In this document: positions 7,619 to 14,161 of the stretch, piece after piece
Position numbering within the stretch: the first letter of the stretch is position 1
Layout: every line of letters starts with the position of its first letter
Source: CAKQOE01 sp963627215
Lineage (GTDB): Bacteria > Bacillota > Clostridia > Peptostreptococcales > Anaerovoracaceae
Direction: 5' to 3'
NCBI GenBank assembly: GCA_963627215.1
Contig: CAVGAH010000008.1
Coordinates: forward strand, 1-30,713
Length of the DNA stretch: 30,713 bases
Translations under genes and position numbers: made by a program
The notes under the pieces: generated by a model
What the model was told of the DNA's origin: nothing
Database searches by the model: none
Seen by the model: the letters and a program-made list of their open reading frames with translations, nothing else

Positions 7619-8905
7619 ATGGAAAATTTTAAAATGGGAACTAAGTGCGTACAGGCAGGATATACACCGGGCAATGGTGAGCCGAGACAGGTGCCGATCA
7701 TACAGTCTACTACGTTTAAATATGCTACGAGCGAGGATATGGGAAAGCTTTTTGACCTTGAGGCAGAGGGCTACTTCTATACTCGCCTGCAGAACCCTAC
7801 GAACGATCACGTAGCTGCTAAGATCGCTGCAATGGAGGGCGGTACAGCTGCAATGCTGACTTCTTCGGGTCAGGCTGCGAATTTCTTTGCGCTGTTCAAT
7901 ATCTGCAATGCTGGTGATCATATAGTTGCTTCTTCATCTATTTACGGAGGAACTTTTAACCTGATCTCTGTAACTATGGCGAAGATGGGTATCGAAACTA
8001 CATTCGTTTCTCCGGATGCTACGGAGGAAGAACTGAACGCGGCGTTCAAGCCTAACACAAAGGCGATGTTCGGCGAGACTATCGCAAATCCGGCGCTTAC
8101 GGTACTTGATATCGAGCTTTTCGCGAAATGCGCTCACGCGCACGGCGTTCCGCTGATCGTTGACAATACGTTCCCGACGCCTGTAAACTGCCGTCCTATC
8201 GAGTGGGGCGCTGATATAGTCACTCATTCTACTACTAAGTATATGGACGGTCACGGCGCTGCTGTAGGCGGTGCTATCGTTGACAGCGGCAAGTTTGACT
8301 GGATGGCTCATGCCGACAAGTATCCGGGTCTCTGTACTCCTGACGAAAGCTACCACGGCATAACTTATGCCGAAAAGTTCGGCAAGGAGGGTGCTTTCAT
8401 TACTAAGTGTACTGCGCAGCTCATGCGCGACCTCGGCTCTATACAGTCGCCTCAGAACGCGTTCATACTGAATCTCGGACTTGAATCGCTGCATGTGAGG
8501 ATGCCTAAGCACGTTGAGAACGGCCAGGCCGTTGCAGAGTTCCTGTCAAAGCATGATAAAGTTGCTTATGTCAATTATTCGGGACTTCCGGGCGATAAGT
8601 ATTACGAGCGCGCTCAGAAGTATCTGCCGAACGGCGGCTGTGGCGTTGTTTCGTTCGGGCTCAAGGGAGGGCGCGAGGCTGCTTCTATATTTATGCAGAA
8701 CCTCAAGCTCGGCGCTATAGAGACTCATGTTGCCGACGCGCGTACATGCTGCCTGAACCCTGCTACTTCTACGCACAGACAGATGACAGATGAGCAGCTT
8801 GCAGAGGCAGGCGTTCCTGCAGAGCTTATACGTATAAGTCTCGGACTTGAAGATAAAGAAGATCTTATCGCCGATATCGCTGCTGCACTTGATGCAATCA
8901 AATAA
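7619..8905 (+). CDS. metY: O-acetylhomoserine aminocarboxypropyltransferase (sulfhydrylase), Cys/Met PLP family
   Basis: A 428-residue PLP enzyme expected to make homocysteine from O-acetylhomoserine and sulfide in the cytosol. Hallmarks: YFYTRLQNPT at 52-61, the cofactor-binding SSGQAA at 82-87, the PLP-stacking region SSSIYGGT, the aspartate of VDNTFPTP, and the Schiff-base lysine K207 in THSTTKYMDGHG, followed by the family's GHGAAVGG. The length of about 430 fits MetY better than the shorter (about 380-400) MetB/MetC or methionine gamma-lyase proteins, but substrate choice within this family is hard to call from sequence. A GAAAGG site lies about 8 nt before the ATG. hisC follows 115 nt downstream with no clear terminator between. 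Confidence 0.88.
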   Translation: MENFKMGTKCVQAGYTPGNGEPRQVPIIQSTTFKYATSEDMGKLFDLEAEGYFYTRLQNPTNDHVAAKIAAMEGGTAAMLTSSGQAANFFALFNICNAGDHIVASSSIYGGTFNLISVTMAKMGIETTFVSPDATEEELNAAFKPNTKAMFGETIANPALTVLDIELFAKCAHAHGVPLIVDNTFPTPVNCRPIEWGADIVTHSTTKYMDGHGAAVGGAIVDSGKFDWMAHADKYPGLCTPDESYHGITYAEKFGKEGAFITKCTAQLMRDLGSIQSPQNAFILNLGLESLHVRMPKHVENGQAVAEFLSKHDKVAYVNYSGLPGDKYYERAQKYLPNGGCGVVSFGLKGGREAASIFMQNLKLGAIETHVADARTCCLNPATSTHRQMTDEQLAEAGVPAELIRISLGLEDKEDLIADIAAALDAIK

Positions 8906-8966
8906 TAAATTATTAATGATGAATAATTGATGGTGCTCCGTAAGGACGCAACAGGCTGCGTAAAAT

Positions 8967-8981
8967 GCGCGCCGGGCGCGC
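8967..8981. repeat. GC-rich 7-1-7 palindrome between metY and hisC
   Basis: GCGCGCC-G-GGCGCGC lies 40 nt before the hisC start. It is the reverse complement of the copies at 2701 and 25959. No T-tract follows. Confidence 0.75.
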
Positions 8982-9020
8982 GGGCAGTGATCGGCATTTG
9001 CTGAAAGGAGAAAATAAATT

Positions 9021-10175
9021 ATGACAAGATTTATGAGCGAGCTTGCTGCATCGCTTGAGCCTTACGTGCCGGGCGAGCAGCCGAAGGACAGAAAATACAT
9101 AAAGCTCAATACGAATGAAAATCCGTATCCGCCTTCACAGAAGGTACTTGATGCGATAGCATCGGCATCCGCCGACCTGAGGCTTTATCCCGACCCTGAC
9201 GCGACAGTCGCACGCAGAGCTGTAGCGGAGCACTGCTGCCGCGCGCTGGGACTTACGGGCGCGGCTGCGATAGACGAGGACAATGTTTTCGTGGGAAACG
9301 GCTCGGACGAGGTGCTTGCGTTTATTTTCCCTACATTCTTTAAAGGAAAGAAGATCGCGTTTGCTGATATTACATACAGCTTTTATCCTGTTTATTCGGC
9401 GCTTTTTGAAGTTCCTTACGAAAAGCTCCCGTTGCTTGATGATTTTTCGATAAATGTCGAGCAGTACGTTAAGGATATACCGGGCGGAGCACACGGGAGC
9501 ATCGGCGGCATACTGCTTTGCAATCCAAATGCTCCGACAGGACGCGCGCTGCCGCTTGAGGATATAGAACGGATAGCTAAGGCTAACTCTGAGCGCATAG
9601 TTATAGTTGACGAAGCGTATGTAGATTTCGGGGCTGAGTCGGCTGTTTCACTCGTAAATAAGCATGACAACCTGCTCGTAACGCAGACGCTTTCGAAGTC
9701 GCGCCAGCTTGCCGGTATGAGAGTCGGCATCGCTATAGGCTGCAAGGATCTGATCGCTGCGCTGAACGCTGTGAAAAATTCATTTAATTCATATACTGCC
9801 GACAGGCTTGGTATCGCCGCGGCAACGGCTGCGTTTGATGACGATGAATATTTTAATGACACGCGGGCAAAGATAATAGCTGCACGGGAGCACGTTACGG
9901 AAGAACTCCGCAAGCTCGGCTTTGACGTTATCCCGTCGAGCGCGAACTTTATATTCGCTCAGCCGCCTGCATTCGACCATGCTCCGGGCGGAGCATCAGG
10001 AAGCAGCAATGATGAAACTGACGCAGGAGCAATGTTCAGGATGCTCCGTGAGGCAGGCATACTCGTAAGGTATTTCAACAAGCCGCGTATAAACAACCGC
10101 CTGCGCATCACTATCGGCACAGAGGAAAAAATGGCAGAGCTCGTGGCGGCTGTTAAGTCGATACTCGGAAAGTAA
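9021..10175 (+). CDS. hisC: Histidinol-phosphate aminotransferase
   Basis: A class I/II PLP aminotransferase of 384 residues that, as HisC, converts imidazole-acetol phosphate to histidinol phosphate. Motifs: IKLNTNENPYPPS at 27-39, GNGSDEVL at 92-99, CNPNAPTGR at 167-175, DEAYVDF at 197-203, and the Schiff-base lysine K226 in TLSKSRQLAGMRVG. An atypical Gly/Ser/Asp-rich insert lies at about 316-336, just after SSANFIF; its DNA contains the perfect inverted repeat ATGCTCCG-GG-CGGAGCAT (see findings). AAGGAG lies about 12 nt upstream of the ATG. No other his genes are adjacent, so a related aminotransferase role (for example threonine-phosphate decarboxylase CobD) is possible but less likely. 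Confidence 0.85.
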   Translation: MTRFMSELAASLEPYVPGEQPKDRKYIKLNTNENPYPPSQKVLDAIASASADLRLYPDPDATVARRAVAEHCCRALGLTGAAAIDEDNVFVGNGSDEVLAFIFPTFFKGKKIAFADITYSFYPVYSALFEVPYEKLPLLDDFSINVEQYVKDIPGGAHGSIGGILLCNPNAPTGRALPLEDIERIAKANSERIVIVDEAYVDFGAESAVSLVNKHDNLLVTQTLSKSRQLAGMRVGIAIGCKDLIAALNAVKNSFNSYTADRLGIAAATAAFDDDEYFNDTRAKIIAAREHVTEELRKLGFDVIPSSANFIFAQPPAFDHAPGGASGSSNDETDAGAMFRMLREAGILVRYFNKPRINNRLRITIGTEEKMAELVAAVKSILGK

Positions 10176-10229
10176 AAGATCGAAAAATATTCCTGATTAA
10201 TAAATTCCTAATAAAATGTTAAGAAAAAC

Positions 10230-10252
10230 AGGCGGTCGGCAGGCCGCCTTTT
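10230..10252 (+). terminator. Rho-independent terminator after hisC
   Basis: AGGCGGTC (10230-10237) pairs with GGCCGCCT (10242-10249), with one G-U, around a GGCA loop and followed by TTTT. It separates hisC from the RNA element and uvrC. Confidence 0.7.
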
Positions 10253-10297
10253 GCTGTATAATGGATAATGCAGTTGTTAGTAATATAATTTATAAAA

Positions 10298-10390
10298 GAC
10301 GCATATAATGCTGGAAAATATACGGATAAGCGGAGTTGAAATTCCCTACACCACGGAGCGTTACGTATATTTGCAAGCAACAGAAGCGTC
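10298..10390 (+). ncRNA. Candidate structured leader RNA, copy 1 (upstream of uvrC)
   Basis: This element is shared with 17646-17742. Nested pairings: outer GACGC (10298-10302) with GCGTC (10386-10390); TGCT (10309-10312) with AGCA (10376-10379); AAATATACG (10316-10324) with CGTATATTT (10364-10372). They enclose a 39-nt core (10325-10363) that differs from the other copy at 3 positions. A TATAAT at 10284-10289 would start transcription close to the base of the outer helix. The element ends 29 nt before the uvrC ATG. I do not recognise it as a known riboswitch class. The structure was inferred by hand from two copies. Confidence 0.6.
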
Positions 10391-10419
10391 CTATATATTA
10401 AACGAGGAAGGAGGCTGTG

Positions 10420-12537
10420 ATGTTTGACATTAAGGAAAATCTGAAAAGACTGCCGGACAAGCCCGGCGTGTATATGCACAAGGATGCGCTGGGGCACGTG
10501 ATATATGTCGGCAAGGCAGTCTCGCTGAAAAACCGCGTGCGCCAGTATTTTCAGTCGCAGACGAATATGGCGCCGAAGGTGCGTTCTATGGTGGCGCATA
10601 TAGAGGAATTTGAATATATAACGACCGATTCTGAGATGGAAGCGCTCATACTCGAATGTAATCTTATAAAAAAATACATGCCGAAGTACAACGTACTTTT
10701 GCGTGATGACAAAACATATCCATATATAAAGGTAACTATGCGTGAGGAATATCCGCGCATCATAAAGACGCGCCGCATAGTTGATGACGGCGCAAAATAT
10801 TTCGGGCCGTACAGCGATGTGGGCGCAGTCAATGAAATAATTGATATGCTCAACGAAATATACGTGCTGAAGCGCTGCTCGGCGAAAACGTTTCCGACAG
10901 GGTTCAGACCGTGCCTGAATTATCATATAGGTCAGTGCCGCGGGATATGCGTGGGGCGCGTTTCAAAGGCCGAGTACCGCGATGCGATAAGTGAGATAAT
11001 TGAATTCCTGAAGGGGCATAATAAAAAGCTGCTTGAAAGTATGACGGAAAAAATGATGCAGGCGTCTGAGGCGCTGAATTTTGAAAAGGCGGCTGAGTAC
11101 CGCGACAGGATAAACGCAGTAAAGGCGATAACAGAAAAGCAGAAGGTCGTGCTCGGTGCGGCGAACGATATGGATATGATCCTGACTGCAAAGAGTAGTT
11201 CAGGGTACCATATAATACTGTTTTTTGTAAGAAATGGTAAATTAAGCGGGCGCGAAAGCTTCCATATGGATGACGCTGGTCTGACCGGCATGCGGGAAGT
11301 CGACGCCGGGGGCGCAGGAGCGGCGGCCGATCAGGCGGCCGCGGAGCAGGATGCAGGTGATGGCTCGGATACGGATACGGGAGCTGCGGCGCGGAGCGCG
11401 GCAGTCGCTGTCGAGCAAGAGCGCGGCGATCTGATAGCGGAATTTATAAAGCAGTATTATACAAAAGACATGCTGATCCCAAAGGAAATAGCGGTAGAAT
11501 ACGAGCCGTCGGAAGGCACGCTTCTCGAAGAATGGCTCACAGCGATGCGCGGCTCAAAAGTAAAGCTTTTCACGCCGCAGAAGGGCGACAAGCACGCGCT
11601 TCTTGAAATGGCGAGACGCGATGTAGTAGAGATGATGAAGGTCCTCGACGACCGCGCAGCAGCAAAGTCAGAGCGTGAAAACGCAGTGGCCGCAGAGCTC
11701 GACAGGCTTTTCGGAGAAAAACGCAGACGGCTTAAAATGCTGGAGATGGTACGCGCGGCGCGCGATGCAGGGGAAATGCGCGCGCATAGCGGCGGAACAC
11801 CGACCGGTGCGCCGACAGCCGCAGCAAGAGCAGCAGAATCGTCAGAACAGTACGACCCGTATGGCGAAAAATGCTCATGGCGTATAGAATCATATGATAT
11901 TTCAAATATTTCAGGTGTAGACTCTGTAGGCGGCATGGTAGTTTTCGAAAACGGCAGACCGCAGCGCAAATCTTACAGAAAGTTCAAGATAAAAACTGTA
12001 GAAGGCCCGGACGATTACAGCAGCATGCAGGAGGTCATATACAGGCGTTTCCGCAGAGCGCAGAAAGGCGACCCTGGATTTTCGCGCATGCCTGATATAA
12101 TATTCGTTGACGGCGGCCTCGGCCACGTACATGCCGTGCAGGAAGTCCTCGACGCGATGGACCTGCACATAATAGTCGCAGGCATGGTAAAGGACGACCA
12201 CCACAGGACGCGAGGACTTTTCGTAGATGAAAAGGAAGTAGACCTGAAGGAGCGCCCGGCGCTCTTCCGCTATGTAACGACTATTCAGGACGAGGTCCAT
12301 AGATTCTCCATAGATTACCATCACGGCCTGCGCAACAGATCGATGCAGAAGTCGATACTCGACGATGCGCCGGGCATAGGTGAAAGACGCAAAAAAGCGC
12401 TGCTATCAAGATTCGGCAGTATAGAAAACATGAGAAAAGCCGACGTATCGGAGCTTGCTGAGACAGAAGGCATGACGATGCGCGCCGCCGAGAGCTTAAA
12501 GCTTTATCTCGCAGAAAAGGAAAAAGAGATAAAGTAG
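10420..12537 (+). CDS. uvrC: Excinuclease ABC subunit C
   Basis: The dual-incision nuclease of nucleotide excision repair, acting with UvrA and UvrB. Domains of the 705-residue protein: N-terminal GIY-YIG nuclease (GVYM at 16-19, VIYVGKA at 27-33); a Cys cluster C153, C165, C173, C177 matching the residues reported to hold a [4Fe-4S] cluster in E. coli UvrC; a UVR motif near 210-235; the RNase-H-like nuclease (SYDISNISG, IIFVDGGLGH, HRFSIDYHH); and C-terminal helix-hairpin-helix (APGIGERRKKALL). Family length is about 600; the excess comes from two low-complexity Ala/Gly/Asp-rich inserts at about 292-336 and 449-478. The ATG at 10420 is 5 nt after AAGGAGG and is preferred over the adjacent GTG. 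It is preceded by the conserved RNA element. Confidence 0.95.
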   Translation: MFDIKENLKRLPDKPGVYMHKDALGHVIYVGKAVSLKNRVRQYFQSQTNMAPKVRSMVAHIEEFEYITTDSEMEALILECNLIKKYMPKYNVLLRDDKTYPYIKVTMREEYPRIIKTRRIVDDGAKYFGPYSDVGAVNEIIDMLNEIYVLKRCSAKTFPTGFRPCLNYHIGQCRGICVGRVSKAEYRDAISEIIEFLKGHNKKLLESMTEKMMQASEALNFEKAAEYRDRINAVKAITEKQKVVLGAANDMDMILTAKSSSGYHIILFFVRNGKLSGRESFHMDDAGLTGMREVDAGGAGAAADQAAAEQDAGDGSDTDTGAAARSAAVAVEQERGDLIAEFIKQYYTKDMLIPKEIAVEYEPSEGTLLEEWLTAMRGSKVKLFTPQKGDKHALLEMARRDVVEMMKVLDDRAAAKSERENAVAAELDRLFGEKRRRLKMLEMVRAARDAGEMRAHSGGTPTGAPTAAARAAESSEQYDPYGEKCSWRIESYDISNISGVDSVGGMVVFENGRPQRKSYRKFKIKTVEGPDDYSSMQEVIYRRFRRAQKGDPGFSRMPDIIFVDGGLGHVHAVQEVLDAMDLHIIVAGMVKDDHHRTRGLFVDEKEVDLKERPALFRYVTTIQDEVHRFSIDYHHGLRNRSMQKSILDDAPGIGERRKKALLSRFGSIENMRKADVSELAETEGMTMRAAESLKLYLAEKEKEIK

Positions 12538-12640
12538 CGTGACTGGCAGACCGCAGACGGAACCGGAAACGGGTGCAGCAAATTGCAGCAAAAAGAGAGT
12601 TGATATCAGGGAGGATGACCGTACAGAAAGGGGAACTGTC

Positions 12641-13336
12641 ATGGCACGAGCTACAGCAGGAAATTCACAAGTGAACGATAAACTTACAAACAGCAGGGAA
12701 AAGAGAAAAAAGGTAAAATTCAATAAGGACAAAAAATACCGCCGCAGGCGGCAGCTTCTTATAATTATCGCCCTTGTAATAGTAATAGCGCTCGTACACG
12801 GAATAGGTCAGCGAATAATTCCCGAACACCGCGTCTCGCGTCTCGGCGGCCTGGCCGCCCCATCGTGGGTGCAGCAGGACTTCATCAGAGTAGACGGTCA
12901 TTCACGCTCAGGAAAAGAGCTTATAGCTGTAAACGATATAGTTATACATTATGTCGGAAATCCGAACACTACAGCGCAGGCAAACAGAGATTTTTTCGAC
13001 AGCGACGCGTCAAACGTCAGCTCGCATTACGTAGTCGGTCTTGACGGCGAGATAATACAGTGCGTTCCGCTTGACGAGCGTTCCGCCGCAAGCAACAACA
13101 GAAACGCAGATACTATATCAATAGAAGTCTGCCACCCTGACGAGACGGGAAAATTCAATGACGCTACATATCAGTCGCTCATAAAGCTGACAGCGTGGCT
13201 CTGCAAGGAGGGCGGGCTTAGCAGCGACCACATCATACGGCACTATGACGTGACCGGTAAGATATGCCCGAAGTACTTCGTAGAGCATGAAGATGCATGG
13301 GAGCAGTTCAAATCAGATGTAAGCGCAGCGATGTAG
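12641..13336 (+). CDS. Membrane-anchored N-acetylmuramoyl-L-alanine amidase (amidase_2/PGRP fold)
   Basis: A zinc amidase expected to cleave the lactyl-Ala bond of peptidoglycan outside the membrane. From the ATG at 12641 (GAAAGGGGA upstream) it has 231 residues: a basic cytoplasmic N-terminus, a single membrane helix at about 38-55 (LLIIIALVIVIALV), then the catalytic domain. Zinc ligands by analogy with T7 lysozyme are H103 (IVIHYVGNP), H201 (IIRHYDVTG) and C209 (GKICPKYF); E162 lies in ISIEVCHP. A GTG at 12539 would add 34 residues but has no ribosome binding site. It lies 103 nt after uvrC with no terminator between. A 7-1-7 GC palindrome (12845-12859) encodes GGLAA just outside the membrane helix. 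Confidence 0.85.
   Translation: MARATAGNSQVNDKLTNSREKRKKVKFNKDKKYRRRRQLLIIIALVIVIALVHGIGQRIIPEHRVSRLGGLAAPSWVQQDFIRVDGHSRSGKELIAVNDIVIHYVGNPNTTAQANRDFFDSDASNVSSHYVVGLDGEIIQCVPLDERSAASNNRNADTISIEVCHPDETGKFNDATYQSLIKLTAWLCKEGGLSSDHIIRHYDVTGKICPKYFVEHEDAWEQFKSDVSAAM
12845..12859 (+). repeat. GC-rich 7-1-7 palindrome inside the amidase gene
   Basis: GGCGGCC-T-GGCCGCC lies in the stalk between the membrane helix and the catalytic domain, where sequence constraint is low. It has the same arm sequence as the intergenic copy at 27158-27172. Confidence 0.7.
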
Positions 13337-13346
13337 ACCAAAAAGA

Positions 13347-13392
13347 AAAAGCTTCTGTCATAGAACTATAGAGCCGTATGACAGAAGCTTTT
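13347..13392. terminator. Bidirectional terminator between convergent genes
   Basis: AAAAGCTTCTGTCAT (13347-13361) pairs perfectly with ATGACAGAAGCTTTT (13378-13392) around a 16-nt loop. There are T-rich tails in both directions, so it serves the amidase and the DUF1292-type gene. Confidence 0.88.
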
Positions 13393-13425
13393 AATATTTT
13401 CTGTTAAATTTTTAAACGATCTTTA

Positions 13426-13710
13426 TTAGTCTTCAAGAGCGAGTCTGTCAAATTCAGCAGATACGCGCTCAAATTCTTCATCGTCCTCTATGTCGATGAT
13501 CTCGAATGTTTCATCGTCATTTTCCTTGTAGCCGTAGATGTAGATGTCATCTGTACCGTCATCAGGGAGAAGAGCGATGTATTCCTGACCGGCGCAGTCA
13601 AACACGCCGAGGATCTCACACTCGATGTCTTCAGAATCTTCAAACTGCAGAGTGATGAAATCAGCATCGTCATCTTCAGGCGCGTTGTTTACGTTCTTGT
13701 TGTCTGCCAT
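13426..13710 (-). CDS. Small acidic DUF1292-family protein (YrzB-like)
   Basis: A 94-residue, very acidic protein with the DUF1292 pattern: FITLQFEDSEDIECEILGVF, then QEYIALLPDD, then DIYIYGYKE and a C-terminal EEFERVSAEFDRL. The family is widespread in Bacillota and often lies beside the Holliday-junction gene yqgF/ruvX and alaS; those neighbours are absent here. Its function is not established. AAGGAG lies about 11 nt before the ATG on the minus strand. It is convergent with the amidase and shares a bidirectional terminator. Confidence 0.85.
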   Translation of the reverse strand: MADNKNVNNAPEDDDADFITLQFEDSEDIECEILGVFDCAGQEYIALLPDDGTDDIYIYGYKENDDETFEIIDIEDDEEFERVSAEFDRLALED

Positions 13711-13799
13711 TTTATTTTTCTCCTTTTATCCATATTATTTTAATGTAGATCTAATAACAAATTTACTAACGGCGCGTCATAAGCTGCACGCGCGCTCGG

Positions 13800-13814
13800 G
13801 GCGGTCTGACCGCC
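13800..13814. repeat. GC-rich 7-1-7 palindrome (intergenic)
   Basis: GGCGGTC-T-GACCGCC lies in an otherwise AT-rich intergenic region. Its flanks (GGG before, GCAA after) match those of the copy at 27158-27172, giving a shared GGGGCGG ... CCGCCGCAA frame. Confidence 0.75.
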
Positions 13815-14014
13815 GCAACGTCGGCATGATGGGTCAATTAAGTTATTCGTACAGCGACCTGAAAAGAACGGTCGCGGAAGCCGACTTTCCTTATTATATA
13901 TATTAATACAAGCCGTGGCAACACCAAAAACCCGTTTTTTAAATTTTAATGCCTGCGGCGCTATAACGTAGCGCCAGATGCCCCCCTGAAATGACCTTGT
14001 AATATAAACTTATC

Positions 14015-14044
14015 TTTACGAAGCTACGTTCTAACATATATACT
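14015..14044 (+). promoter_or_regulatory. Candidate promoter for the SLH gene
   Basis: TTTACG (14015-14020) is followed by TATACT (14039-14044, 18-nt spacer) or TATATA (14037-14042, 16-nt spacer). Transcription would start about 20 nt before the leader structure at 14070. Confidence 0.4.
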
Positions 14045-14069
14045 TTTATCAGATAGAAAACATTTTTAC

Positions 14070-14136
14070 AAAGACGCCGTTTAACGCTGACGAATATACA
14101 TCGTCCTGTAAGGCGTCCTGCAAGGACCATTTTTTT
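14070..14136 (+). ncRNA. Structured leader with possible attenuator before the SLH gene
   Basis: GACGCC (14073-14078) can pair with GGCGTC (14112-14117). Part of that 3' arm is also needed for a short hairpin GTCCT-GCA-AGGAC (14115-14127) followed by a T7 run (14130-14136). The two folds exclude each other, as in an attenuator. The 13-mer AAGGCGTCCTGCA (14110-14122) recurs exactly at the 3' end of the RNA element at 17735-17747, and both share GACGC/GGCGC starts and GAATATAC, but the 39-nt core is absent here. Based on sequence inspection only. Confidence 0.4.
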
Positions 14137-14161
14137 CAAAGGGAGTTACAAAGGAGAAAAG

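Larger units (their letters stand above)
13711..14161. other. Intergenic region between the DUF1292-type gene and the SLH gene
   Basis: In 451 nt there is no convincing gene. It holds the GC palindrome at 13800-13814; a hairpin GGCGCTA-TAACG-TAGCGCC at 13957-13975, part of which recurs in reverse orientation at 26496-26511; a candidate promoter at 14015-14044; and a structured leader at 14070-14136. The region between 13815 and 13950 shows nothing I can name. Confidence 0.6.

Noticed and set aside
10338..10356. Similarity of TTGAAATTCCCT in the RNA element to the FMN riboswitch motif GTGAAATTCCC
   Set aside because: The rest of the FMN riboswitch, including its second half and six-stem layout, is absent, and neither downstream gene relates to riboflavin.
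10219..10926. A 235-codon open frame antisense to the start of uvrC
   Set aside because: It is a shadow of uvrC and of the RNA element, with no ribosome binding site or recognisable protein.
12539..12640. GTG start extending the amidase by 34 residues
   Set aside because: No ribosome binding site precedes the GTG, and the ATG at 12641 has GAAAGGGGA at normal spacing.
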